This document shows, piece after piece, positions 44,435 through 53,431 of a stretch of DNA of 64,000 bases. Each line of letters starts with the position of its first letter. Position 1 is the first letter of the stretch. The stretch covers positions 186,001-250,000 of the forward strand of contig NZ_VIVL01000010.1 in the NCBI RefSeq assembly GCF_007828835.1, given 5' to 3'. Under the pieces are notes generated by a model. The model did no database searches. It had not been told where the DNA came from and saw nothing but the letters and a program-made list of their open reading frames with translations. The stretch comes from Variovorax beijingensis. Its GTDB lineage: Bacteria > Pseudomonadota > Gammaproteobacteria > Burkholderiales > Burkholderiaceae_C. A program made the position numbers and the translations under genes.

Positions 44435-44710
44435 TCGATACGGCGCGCGGTCCGCACCCCTCTGTTTTCACCCCGACCCTGGTGCGCCGCCGGCCCTCAT
44501 CCCTTTTCCGTTCCGCCTGCCGCGCGACCGTTCGAGGTCGGCGTGCGGAACGCAAGCGTTGCGGATCCGCCATGTCGATCCGTGAACGCCGGATTCGGGC
44601 CACGCGGAATTCGCGCCGGCACGGGCTCCTGGTGCGGCCCGGCCTGGCTGCGAGGCCGGCGTGCGACATCGCCACGCGCCGCCTTCACCCCACCTCGATG
44701 CGTCGGCCCC

Positions 44711-45805
44711 TCACCGCTGCGCGATAGATCCGGACCCGCCAAGCGCAGGCATCTCCCGCGCCAAGATGTACGCGAACGCCTCCTCCGCAAGGCGCGCCGC
44801 CGTGAAAATCGCCGTGCGGTCGGCCCTCAGCACCTTCAGCCAGGCGTCGATGTAGGCCGCATGCCCCTCGACCGTGGCGTCGACCAGCCCGCAGTGCCCC
44901 AGGAGGAACGCGCTGCCGAGCTCCGCCACCAGTTCCTCGAACGCATAGGCCGCATCGCCGAAACGCCGCCCGAAGCTGCGGTTCAGCCGCTCGGGATGCC
45001 CGGTCCAGTGCACCATCTCGTGCAGCGCCGTCGCGCACAGCGCCTCGGCGCTCGTGAACTGCCGCGGCCACGGCAGACGGATCTCATCGAGCGTCGGCAG
45101 GTATGCCGCCCGGTCGAACCCGTGCCGGATCGTCGCATTGCAGCCCCCGAGCAGCCGCATCGCCTGCTCCACGGGACCCTGCGAGGCCGCCGGCGAGGCG
45201 ATGCCCAGGTCCACGACCTCGAGCGGCAGTCCGTCGATCTGCGCCAGGTTGAAGAGCCAGAACGGCCGGCACAGCAGAACCCCGGCGCGTGCACCGGAAC
45301 GGGCCGTCAGGGCCTCCTCGTCCACGCCGCCTTCCGCGAGGACATCGTCGGTATCGTCAAGGCGCGCCCGTGCCCTGCGCTCGAAGTGCGCGCACAGCAC
45401 GCCCCGCTCACCCTGGCGGACCTGGGCGCCGAGGCTCTGCGCCTGCCTGTAGGTCAGCCACACATGGGACGCGTAGCCCGCCTCGATCGCCGCCTCCCAA
45501 AGCAGCAGCACATTCGCGCCGCGGTAGGGCGCCCCGGTCTTGCCGTTGCGAGGCACCCCGCGCGCCGCCGCCCGCACCCAGCGTTCGCGGAACACGCTGC
45601 CGCCCTTCTCCAGCATCGCGATGATCCGGTCCGTCACCATCTGCCGCACGTCCATGCGGTCCCGCCCCCGCACAGCAGCGCCCGCGGATTCGGCAACCCC
45701 CTCACCTGCTTTGGGTGAGTCCTCGGGGGGTACGGGGGGAACGCCCGTGGCCGTTTGCGTCCCCGCGTGATGCGGGGTGGCGCTGGACGTTGAATTCGCG
45801 TGCAT
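44711..45805 (-). CDS. ArdC-like antirestriction protein / zincin metallopeptidase-like
   Basis: A 364-residue two-domain protein. An ArdC N-terminal ssDNA-binding domain (about residues 50-200: VTDRIIAMLEKGG, NGKTGAPYRGANVLLLW, GERGV) is followed by a metallopeptidase-like domain with H262-E-M-V-H266 and a Glu-rich third-ligand helix (FEELVAELGSAFL). Such proteins are typical of plasmids and integrative elements, where they help incoming DNA escape restriction. The start at 45805 is chosen, with 45826 as an alternative. It sits among other mobile-element debris. Confidence 0.88.
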   Translation of the reverse strand: MHANSTSSATPHHAGTQTATGVPPVPPEDSPKAGEGVAESAGAAVRGRDRMDVRQMVTDRIIAMLEKGGSVFRERWVRAAARGVPRNGKTGAPYRGANVLLLWEAAIEAGYASHVWLTYRQAQSLGAQVRQGERGVLCAHFERRARARLDDTDDVLAEGGVDEEALTARSGARAGVLLCRPFWLFNLAQIDGLPLEVVDLGIASPAASQGPVEQAMRLLGGCNATIRHGFDRAAYLPTLDEIRLPWPRQFTSAEALCATALHEMVHWTGHPERLNRSFGRRFGDAAYAFEELVAELGSAFLLGHCGLVDATVEGHAAYIDAWLKVLRADRTAIFTAARLAEEAFAYILAREMPALGGSGSIAQR

Positions 45806-46389
45806 GGCTTGGCCTTTCTGCGGCATGTGCCGCGGTGGTTGAACATCTGCTTTCGGAGCCGCCTCGACGCATGAACAGCGCGCGAAAAGGGCCGATGTCC
45901 AGGGACCGCCCGCAAGCCGCAGCCGAGTGCTGCGAGGACCGGGTGAGGACGGTGGCAAAGCCCGCAGCCCTGGACAGCGGCCCGTGCGCGCTATGCGTCG
46001 GTCAAGAGGTGGCTTCGAACGCAGAGGCCACACGGACAGGCCGCAGGCACCCGCACGTGACGCCGCGCCGCCCAAGGCGGCGTGCCATCGAGGGCGCTGC
46101 GAAGCGCGCGCCTCCAGCCCTGTCGGGAACCGCCGAACGCCGAGGCGAGCGGCCTGGGCGGTGACTGCCGTGCATGCACGGCCACTTGGCGACCCGCGCC
46201 GATTCCCCGGTCGGCCGGCCTTCTCCCACCATCGCGCGCATCGGCGTCCAGGCGTCAGCGCCGTCCGCGCACCGCACGCGGGCCAGGCACAGGCAAGATG
46301 CGCCGAGCGGCGCAACGGTCGCGCCCCTCGAAGACTGGCGCAATTCGGCCGTCGAGCCCACTGGTCGAAATCAGAGTCGACAGCAGCCT
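45806..46389. other. Region without a confident gene
   Basis: Long overlapping open frames occur on both strands, a common artefact of GC-rich DNA, and none has a recognisable domain. It leads into the truncated IS3-type transposase. Confidence 0.35.
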
Positions 46390-46786
46390 CGGACTTCGTA
46401 CTTGGTCTCCAGATGCTGCGTTGGCCAACACGATGCTGGATGCGGCCATCGAGACGGTCGCCGACGGCGAGGCCCGGCCCATCGTTCACTCAGATCGCGG
46501 TGCCCACTATCGCTGGTCGGGCTGGCTGTGGCGTATCGGAGAAGCGAAGCTCATCCGTTCGATGTCCCGCAAGGGGTGCTCGCCTGACAGCGCCGCATGT
46601 GAAGGATTCTTCGGACGGCTGAGAACGAAAATGTTTTACCCCCGGGACTGGAAGGCGACGACCATTGAGTAGTTCATCGAGGTAGTTGATGCCTACATCC
46701 GTTGGTACGGCGAGAAGCGGATCAGAATCTCCCTTGGCTCTCGCAGCCCCATCGAATACCGACAAAATCTCGGACTCGCGACATAA
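46390..46786 (+). pseudogene. IS3-family transposase OrfB remnant (IS150-like group)
   Basis: The 3' portion of a DDE transposase: SPDAALANTMLDAAIETV, HSDRGAHYRWSGW, SMSRKGCSPDSAACEGFFGR and, after an in-frame TAG at 46670, FIEVVDAYIRWYGEKR and SLGSRSPIEYRQNLGLA. The first catalytic Asp and the whole 5' part are missing. It is non-functional. Confidence 0.88.
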
Positions 46787-46834
46787 AACCAGTCCCAGCT
46801 TTTGTCCGCGCCCCCTCAACAGTTTTCCGATGTG

Positions 46835-46990
46835 TCGGGTCGCACGTACTTGAGTTCGCTCGAGCGCGGCCTGAAGAGTCCGACCCCCAGCAAGGTGAGC
46901 GAACTGTGCGAGGCGATGGACGTGCATCCACTCGCTTTGCTGACGCTCGCTTACACCGCCAACGACAGGGGTGCCCGATGGAGCCTGGTC
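46835..46990 (+). pseudogene. 5'-truncated XRE-family regulator fragment
   Basis: The second half of a Cro/CI HTH is recognisable (SGRTYLSSLERGLKSPTPSK, then CEAMDVHPLALLTLAY). The first helices are absent. It follows the transposase remnant by about 50 bp, so the gene was probably cut by the insertion. Confidence 0.65.
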
Positions 46991-47209
46991 GCGCGCACGA
47001 CGTGGCTTTGGTGCTCAAGGCATCAGTGGACGCTTATGCGTATCCCGTAGCGCTGGGAAGACGCTGGTTCGAAGCGGCGGCGGATGACCGAAACCGTGCG
47101 CGGTGCGCTGAGCACGTGCCTGGAACACACGAACGCAAGGCAATCTCCGTCGCGCGAGCGCGCATCCGCATCGCGGCGCCGGCTGTCGGCCTTGGTTTTC
47201 GGCGGTTGC

Positions 47210-47410
47210 CTACTTCGGTTCAACGGCCGGATGCTTCGACCTGGTGCCCTTTGCCTTCGGATCCGGGCTTGTACGACTATGCTCGGACCCGCCCGCGGGC
47301 GCAGGCTTTGGATTGCCTGCCGAAGCTGCAGATCCCTCAGAGCCGCTCGCCGACGGGCTCTGCTGGCGCGCAGCCTCTGGGGTGTCGCCGTTGGTGCTGT
47401 CAAGCGACAT
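47210..47410 (-). CDS. Possible small hydrophilic protein downstream of ligD
   Basis: A 66-residue Ser/Pro/Lys-rich, probably disordered reading frame (MSLDSTNGDTPEAARQQSP) on the ligD strand, with an upstream in-frame extension starting at 47515, four bases after the ligD stop. No domain is recognised. It may be spurious. Confidence 0.3.
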   Translation of the reverse strand: MSLDSTNGDTPEAARQQSPSASGSEGSAASAGNPKPAPAGGSEHSRTSPDPKAKGTRSKHPAVEPK

Positions 47411-47518
47411 CAGGAGCTGCCCCCTGCCGGACAGCAACCGGTCGCGCGAGAAGAACCCGAATTCGACATGCCGAGGCTGAAGCAGTCGTTGACTGCAGCG
47501 CAGCACGTTCGTCATACA

Positions 47519-50101
47519 TCAATCACCCTTCTTCTTCGCGAACCCAAGCACCTTCATCGGCCCGGTGAGCGTCTGCTTGGCTTTCCAGTAGCCCTCCCAG
47601 GGGTCCTCGGTCTGGAATGACAGATGCTCGCGCGCAGTGGCGATGGTCCATTGCGCACCGCTTTTCAGCGTGGCCAGGTCGTCCCAGCTGACAGGCACGG
47701 ACACGCCGAGGCCCGGCCGGGCGCGCGCGGAGAATGCGGCCGCGGTGGTCGCACCGTGCCCGTTGCGCAGGTAGTCCACAAACAGCTTGCCGACCCGGTT
47801 GGCCGGCCCGCTCTTGGCGACGAACCGTGAAGGTATCGCGCGTGCCAGGTGCTGCACGACCGCCTGCGAGAACGCCTTGACCGTGTCGTAGTCGAGCCTT
47901 GGCGCCAACGGCACGACGACATGGAGCCCTTTGCCGCCGCTCGTCTTCAACCAGGACGCCAGGCCCAGCTCCGAGAGCAGCGTGCGCACGAGCGTGGCAG
48001 CCTCCTGGACATGCGGCCAGGTCGTGCCTTCGCCCGGGTCGAGGTCGAAGATCATCCGGTCCGGCTTGTCGATGTTCTTCGCGAGCGAGTTCCATGTGTG
48101 GAACTCGATGACGTTCATCTGCGCCGCATTCGCCAGTGCCTGCGCCGTGCCCACCTCGAGCAGCCCCGCGTGCCCGGGCCACAGCTTCTCGTCGAGCGCC
48201 CTGACGCCGGGGATGCTCAGCTTGTCGTCGTGCTTCTGGAAGAACAGCTCTCCCTGGATGCCGCTGGGCCCTCGGACCAGCGAGCAGGGGCGGCCTTGGA
48301 GATGCGGCAGCATCCATTCGGCCACCGACTCGTAGTAGCGCACCAGGTCGAGCTTCGTGAGGCCCGTGCTCGGGTCGATCACACGCTCGGCATTGCTGAC
48401 CTTGACGCTGCCCGCCGCCGCCTTGCCGGCCGGCTTCGACGGCCCCGGGCCCATCTGCTTCGCGGTCTCGCGCACGATGACGCTGGCCGGCTTGTCGGTG
48501 CGCAGGGAGACGTACGACGCATGCCGGATCTGCCCCTCGGGCGTCCACTCGGCGAATTCGACCTCGGCGACCGTGACCGGCTTCACCCAACGTTCGCTGC
48601 CCGCCACCCGCTTCGACCACCGCCCGGGCTTGCCGGCGCCGGCGGCGAACGGCGGCTTGGGCACTTCGAGCTTGGCGAGCTTGCGCTTGATGTCCTGCGC
48701 TTCAGCCGAATCCCAGCCCGTGCCCACGCTGCCGACCGAAACCAGATCGCCGTTCGGCCCGTGCACGCCGAGCAGCAGGCTGCCGATCTGCGGCGATCCG
48801 TCGGTCCGGTCGGTGTAGCCGCACACCACGAACTCCTGGCGCTGTTTGCACTTGAGCTTGAGCCAAGTCTCCGATCGCCTGGACACATAGGGGGCGTCCA
48901 GGCGCTTGGCGATCACGCCCTCGAGGTTCATCTGGCAGGCCGAGCTGAGGATGGAGGCCGGGTCGGATTCAAAATCGGCGCTGTACCGGATGTGTTCCGT
49001 CGCCCGTTCGTCCAGCAGCGCCTTGAGCAACTGGCGCCGCGCGCCGAGCGCCATCTCGCGCAGGTCGTACCCTTCGAAGTACGGAACGTCGAACAGGAAC
49101 AACACGATCGCGTCGCTGCCGGCGCCGCGGTCGAAGGCTTTTTGCAAGGCGTTGAAACTCGGCAGGCCCTGCTCGTTCAGCACCACGATCTCGCCGTCGA
49201 GCCAGGCGGACTTGAGGCCCAGCTGCTTCAGTTCCTGGACCAGCCGCGGCATCCTGGCGGACCAGTCATGGCCGCCGCGGGTGATGATCGAGGCCTTGCC
49301 GCGCTGGATCCGGGCCATGACGCGGTAGCCGTCGAACTTGATCTCGTAGACCCACTCGCCGTGGGCCGGCACCCCGGTCGCCAGCGTCGCGAGCTGGGGC
49401 GACATGGTGGCAGGCATGGGCGCCTTCTTCGCGCCGGGAACGGCAGATCGCGCACTGGCCGCCTTCTTCGAGCCGGGCGTCGGCGCGCCGGTCTTCACCT
49501 TGGCGCGCGGTGAGGAGATTGGCGCCACGGCGCGCAACGGTTTCGCGATGACGCTGTCGGGCAGCGCGGACACGACGTCGTAGTCGGCCTTGGCGCGGGC
49601 GAACTCGTCGCGCTTCTTGAACAGCAGCCAGGGCTCCTGCTTCTCGCCGCCCTTGGCGATCTTCACGAGTTCCCAGAGCCCTTCCATCTTCTGGCCATGC
49701 ATGCGGAAGACCAGCTTTCCCTTGGCGAGGCCCTCGTGCGGATTGCCGACGGGCTCCCACGTTCCGTTGTCCCAGACGATGACCGTGCCCGCACCGTACT
49801 GCTTCGGCGGAATCGTCCCCTCGAACGAGCCGTAGGACAGCGGATGGTCTTCCACGTGGATCGCCATCCGCTTGTCGGCGGGGTCGTAACTCGGCCCCTT
49901 CGGTACGGCCCACGAGACCAGGACGCCGTCGAGTTCCAGCCGGAAGTCGTAGTGGAGGCGCGACGCATCGTGCTTCTGGATCACGAAGGTCAAGGCCTTG
50001 CCAGGCTTGGCGCGCTGCCCGCGCGGCTCGGACGTGACCGCGAAGTCCCGCTTGGCCCAGTACCGGGCAAGCGGGTCAGCGGTGGTGTCGCGAGCGGCCA
50101 T
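47519..50101 (-). CDS. ligD: Multidomain NHEJ DNA ligase LigD
   Basis: An 860-residue ATP-dependent ligase for bacterial non-homologous end joining. Domain order is an N-terminal 3'-phosphoesterase (HDASRLHYDFRLE, residues 44-56; HVEDH, 82-86), a ligase core with adenylated Lys255 in YEIKFDGYR followed by an OB-fold, and a C-terminal AEP-type polymerase (about 565-860) with catalytic D685-x-D687 in FDLDPGEGT. A Lys/Ala/Ser/Pro-rich linker (about 195-230) joins PE and ligase. This PE-LIG-POL order is the Pseudomonas type. The start is the ATG at 50101. It is transcribed apart from but close to ku. Confidence 0.95.
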   Translation of the reverse strand: MAARDTTADPLARYWAKRDFAVTSEPRGQRAKPGKALTFVIQKHDASRLHYDFRLELDGVLVSWAVPKGPSYDPADKRMAIHVEDHPLSYGSFEGTIPPKQYGAGTVIVWDNGTWEPVGNPHEGLAKGKLVFRMHGQKMEGLWELVKIAKGGEKQEPWLLFKKRDEFARAKADYDVVSALPDSVIAKPLRAVAPISSPRAKVKTGAPTPGSKKAASARSAVPGAKKAPMPATMSPQLATLATGVPAHGEWVYEIKFDGYRVMARIQRGKASIITRGGHDWSARMPRLVQELKQLGLKSAWLDGEIVVLNEQGLPSFNALQKAFDRGAGSDAIVLFLFDVPYFEGYDLREMALGARRQLLKALLDERATEHIRYSADFESDPASILSSACQMNLEGVIAKRLDAPYVSRRSETWLKLKCKQRQEFVVCGYTDRTDGSPQIGSLLLGVHGPNGDLVSVGSVGTGWDSAEAQDIKRKLAKLEVPKPPFAAGAGKPGRWSKRVAGSERWVKPVTVAEVEFAEWTPEGQIRHASYVSLRTDKPASVIVRETAKQMGPGPSKPAGKAAAGSVKVSNAERVIDPSTGLTKLDLVRYYESVAEWMLPHLQGRPCSLVRGPSGIQGELFFQKHDDKLSIPGVRALDEKLWPGHAGLLEVGTAQALANAAQMNVIEFHTWNSLAKNIDKPDRMIFDLDPGEGTTWPHVQEAATLVRTLLSELGLASWLKTSGGKGLHVVVPLAPRLDYDTVKAFSQAVVQHLARAIPSRFVAKSGPANRVGKLFVDYLRNGHGATTAAAFSARARPGLGVSVPVSWDDLATLKSGAQWTIATAREHLSFQTEDPWEGYWKAKQTLTGPMKVLGFAKKKGD

Positions 50102-50277
50102 CCTTGGACTGTGGGAACCGGCAACCGACCTGCAAGACGGTCGCCCGCGCGTTTGGCTGTGGGATTCGCCCTCCAACAGGACCCGCTTCAGTCCGTCCCT
50201 GCGCGCCCTTGCACCCCGTCACTTTGACGTCCCGCCGTCGACACCGTCGGCGGATAACGCATGAGCAGGAGACCCAC

Positions 50278-50457
50278 ATGGCAGATGACAAGAGCAAACC
50301 GGGCGGCCAGGACCGCACACGCATCAACGTGAACGAGGACTACGAGCTGCGGGATTGGTCCAAAAAGCTCGGCGTCACGCCCGAGCAGTTGAAGGCCGCC
50401 GTCAAAGCCGTCGGCACCAGTGCCGAGGCGGTCGAAAAGCACCTCAAGGGCAAATAG
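50278..50457 (+). CDS. DUF3606 small protein
   Basis: A 59-residue protein, MADDKSKPGGQDRTRINVNE then YELRDWSKKLGVTPEQLKAA, the full length of this proteobacterial family of unknown function. A GGAG site lies upstream. It is divergent from ligD and convergent with the ku operon. The family is often found near stress and NHEJ genes (from memory). Confidence 0.88.
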   Translation: MADDKSKPGGQDRTRINVNEDYELRDWSKKLGVTPEQLKAAVKAVGTSAEAVEKHLKGK

Positions 50458-50465
50458 AGCGGCGG

Positions 50466-51338
50466 CTAGGCGTCCTCGTCGCCCGGAGGCGCCGGCGCCT
50501 CGCGCGTCAGGCGCCGGTAGGCGCTGAAGTGCCGCAACGCGGCCTGGGGATCTTCAAGCTGCTCGTGCAGCCGCCCCAGGTTGTAGTGGGCATCCGCCAA
50601 CCCGGGGTCGAGTTCGAGCGCGCGGGCATAAGCTTGGGCCGCGGCCGCGAGTTGGCCCGCATCCTCCAGCGCGATGGCGTAGTTGAATTGCACGGGCGCG
50701 GAGGCTGCGAGGGTCGGAAGCGCCTGCTCGTACAGCTGGACCGCCTCGGCGCAGCGGTGGCTGTCGCACAGCAGCGCTCCCAAATTCAGGATGGCGTCCA
50801 CGAAATCGGGTGCTGTCTCAAGGGCAGACCTGTACGCCACTTCGGCGCCTGCCGGGTCGGTCGCCTCCAGCGATGCACCGAGGTTCACGAGGGCCTCGGG
50901 GGTCTGGCCGGAGGCGGTGGCGGGGTCGTCGGGGGTCCTCGGATCGATGAACGCGAGCTCCCCACCGTTCGACGTCACCTCGAAATCCATCAGCATCTGC
51001 CCGGAGGTCGCTTCCCAGGTGCTGTCCCTTGTCCGCACGGCGACCTCCTCGCCCACGGCGGAGATGCGCAGGCCCGTGAGAGGCAGCTCCCGTGGCAGGG
51101 AGGCCCTGAGGCTCTGCAGGGAGCGCAGGATCTTGCGTGGGGGGATGTGTGCCCGTTGGAGGTCGTAGGCCGTGCGCAGAAGCATGACGTCCTGAAATTC
51201 GAAGCGATGCTCGTTGCGGCGCCCGCGGGTCGGCGACACGAAGCCTGCACGCACCAGGCGATCGATGATCGCCCTCGAAATGCCCAGCATTTGCTGAACC
51301 CGTCGAACGGTGTAGCCTGCGGTCGCCTCGGATTTCAC
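50466..51338 (-). CDS. MerR-type HTH protein with C-terminal TPR repeats
   Basis: A 290-residue protein. Residues about 8-75 resemble a MerR HTH (YTVRRVQQMLGISRAIIDRLVRAGFVSP ... HRFEFQDVMLLRTA), and residues about 146-275 hold roughly four tetratricopeptide repeats (DAHYNLGRLHEQLEDPQAAL). The GTG at 51338 overlaps the ku stop as GTGA, so translation is coupled to ku. A regulator or scaffold for the NHEJ genes is a reasonable guess; no effector domain is visible. Confidence 0.8.
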   Translation of the reverse strand: MKSEATAGYTVRRVQQMLGISRAIIDRLVRAGFVSPTRGRRNEHRFEFQDVMLLRTAYDLQRAHIPPRKILRSLQSLRASLPRELPLTGLRISAVGEEVAVRTRDSTWEATSGQMLMDFEVTSNGGELAFIDPRTPDDPATASGQTPEALVNLGASLEATDPAGAEVAYRSALETAPDFVDAILNLGALLCDSHRCAEAVQLYEQALPTLAASAPVQFNYAIALEDAGQLAAAAQAYARALELDPGLADAHYNLGRLHEQLEDPQAALRHFSAYRRLTREAPAPPGDEDA

Positions 51339-52270
51339 TTCTTCGCTCGTGCGCGGGACGGGGCCGGAGCGGGTGCCGGGGCGCTCACCGGCGCGCGGCG
51401 TGCCGACTTGCGCTCCTTCGCTTCCAGCATCGGCGTGACGTTGGTCCGGGTCGACTTGGCGGTCGGCTTGCCCGTCCGGGCGGTGCCCGAAGCTGCCTTG
51501 CTGCCGAGGCTGGCCTTCAGCGCATCCATCAGGTCGATGACCTGGCCGCTGGTGGCATCTTCGCTGTGGGCGGAGGCCACGATCTGCTTGCCGGCGATCT
51601 TCTCGTCGATGGCCGCGAGGACCCGTTGCTTCTCCTCGTCCTCGAACTGGGTGGGATCGAACGTGTCCTGCGAGATCTGCTCGATGAGCTGGAGCGCGAG
51701 CTGCAACTCGGCCGGCGCGACGGTGACTTTTTCGATGTCGAGGTCCCGCAGCGAGCGGACCTCGTCGGCGTACAGGAGCTGCTGCAGGATGAGGCCGTCC
51801 TCGACCGGGCGGACCTGGACGACGTGCTGCTTGGCCTTCCAGGCCCATTTCGCGAGCGCGCAGCGGCCGCTCTTGCGCATCGCTTCGGCGAGCAGCGCAT
51901 AGGGCTTGCCACCGCGCTTGTCGGGAGCCAGGAGATAGGCCTTGTCGTAGAACACCGGGTCGATGGTCTTGATCGGAACGAAGGCCACGATCTCGATGAC
52001 GTGGCTGCTCCCCTCCTCGAGCGCCTTCAGCTCCTCAGGGGTGAAGAGAACGAAATGGTCCTTCTCGAACTCGTAGCCCTTGACCATCTCCGCGCGCTCG
52101 ACCACTTTGCGGGTCTTCTCGGAGATGTACTGCTGCTTCACGCGCTCGCCGTTTTTGGTGAGCATGTTGAAGCGGATCTCGCTGGAGCTCTCCGTGGCGG
52201 AGTAGAGGCGCACCGGGATCGAGACCAGTCCGAAGCTCAGCGTGAGTGACGCGATAGAACGAGCGGCCAT
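51335..52270 (-). CDS. ku: Ku, NHEJ DNA-end-binding protein
   Basis: A 311-residue bacterial Ku homodimer subunit that rings DNA ends and recruits LigD. The N-terminal beta-barrel (MAARSIASLTLSFGLVSIPVRLY) and core (ERAEMVKGYEFEKDHFVLFT) are intact. The last 60 residues form a Lys/Ala/Pro-rich basic tail typical of extended proteobacterial Ku. It is followed by the coupled HTH-TPR gene; ligD lies 2 kb away on the same strand. Confidence 0.95.
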   Translation of the reverse strand: MAARSIASLTLSFGLVSIPVRLYSATESSSEIRFNMLTKNGERVKQQYISEKTRKVVERAEMVKGYEFEKDHFVLFTPEELKALEEGSSHVIEIVAFVPIKTIDPVFYDKAYLLAPDKRGGKPYALLAEAMRKSGRCALAKWAWKAKQHVVQVRPVEDGLILQQLLYADEVRSLRDLDIEKVTVAPAELQLALQLIEQISQDTFDPTQFEDEEKQRVLAAIDEKIAGKQIVASAHSEDATSGQVIDLMDALKASLGSKAASGTARTGKPTAKSTRTNVTPMLEAKERKSARRAPVSAPAPAPAPSRARAKK

Positions 52271-52512
52271 GCGAACTCCTTAGCGCCTTGGAAGGCGAAA
52301 CGCCACCTGCCCACGACAGGCGAGAGAAGATGCTAGGTCTCGGTGTTGCGGCGCGTCAATAGAGCGGTCTGCTCCATGATTCGTAGGAAAACTTCTGGCC
52401 TCGCAGTTGGCGTGGGTGTAACCCTCTCATGCAGAAATCTCGGGTAGGAAACACGGGCTTCTGCTTGGCAGCGAAAACGGCCTGTCGCTGCTCAAGGCTA
52501 GACTTCCGAACT

Positions 52513-52533
52513 CGGCCAGAACCAGCCCTTTAA
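52513..52533 (+). repeat. CGGCCA-led intergenic motif, copy 1
   Basis: CGGCCAGAACCAGCCCTTTA, located 22 bp before the GNAT gene. First of seven related copies between 52.5 and 63.8 kb; a degenerate match. Confidence 0.45.
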
Positions 52534-52554
52534 CTGACCACCTCAATCGCAACA

Positions 52555-53346
52555 ATGCTCGAGCTGAAGCCTTCTGAGTTCAATCGCGTTGCCGCCCTTT
52601 TTGAGAATCTCCCGTATGGGGCCAGCATTCCAAATTCAGTCATTGCCGGCGTTGGGCATGGCCGGGTGTTCGTGAACGACCCGGCACAGCCGACTGCTGC
52701 CCTTGTGTACAACCACGGCGCTTGCACACTCGCAGGGGCAGCCGATGACATTGACTTCGCTGAGCAGGTAGGTCGATGGCTGCTCGAATACTACGGCTCT
52801 GATTACTTCATCCTTTACGCCTACCCCGGAGAGTGGGATTCCGCCTTGGACAGCATCTTCGGGAGCGCCGCTAAGAAGCGACGACGCTTGGACTTCGATT
52901 TCAATCGTCCAAGATTTGCTCGGCTTGAGGGCTGGGAGAACGATGTTCCGCCCGGTTATGAACTGCGCCGCATCGACGAGCGACTGATGCAACAGATTCG
53001 CGATGTTGCCAATCCCTATAGCCGAAGTTATTGGAAATCAGCTGCTGATTTCGAACAACACGGCCTTGGCTTCTGTGCCGTATATCAAGATTCCATCGTC
53101 AGCATGTGCTACACGGCCTTTGCGTGGCACGGACATCACGACATCGACATCTTGACTGCTGACAGTCATCAACACAAAGGGCTTGGCACGTTGGTAGCGT
53201 GTGCGTTCATCGACCACTGCCTGAGGCATGGGCTGGTCCCCAACTGGGATTGCTGGACCAACAACCGCCCCTCGGTGGCTCTCGCTGAAAAATTGGGCTT
53301 CGAGGCGCGGGTGGAGGTTTCAACCTACCATGGGGTGAGGCGCTGA
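52555..53346 (+). CDS. GNAT-family acetyltransferase
   Basis: A 263-residue protein. The C-terminal half is a GNAT fold with acetyl-CoA motif A HQHKGLGTLVACAFIDHCL (Q/R-x-x-G-x-G type) and the motif-B region NRPSVALAEKLGF. The N-terminal half is a second, degenerate GNAT-like or substrate-specific domain. The substrate is unknown. It is the first of a run of plus-strand single genes. Confidence 0.82.
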   Translation: MLELKPSEFNRVAALFENLPYGASIPNSVIAGVGHGRVFVNDPAQPTAALVYNHGACTLAGAADDIDFAEQVGRWLLEYYGSDYFILYAYPGEWDSALDSIFGSAAKKRRRLDFDFNRPRFARLEGWENDVPPGYELRRIDERLMQQIRDVANPYSRSYWKSAADFEQHGLGFCAVYQDSIVSMCYTAFAWHGHHDIDILTADSHQHKGLGTLVACAFIDHCLRHGLVPNWDCWTNNRPSVALAEKLGFEARVEVSTYHGVRR

Positions 53347-53431
53347 CGGCAGTCGGCTGAGAGCTGACATTCCACCCGCTTTGGGGGTAACGCGCATGCG
53401 TACGCATTCGACAAGAAGATTGAGGAACAAG

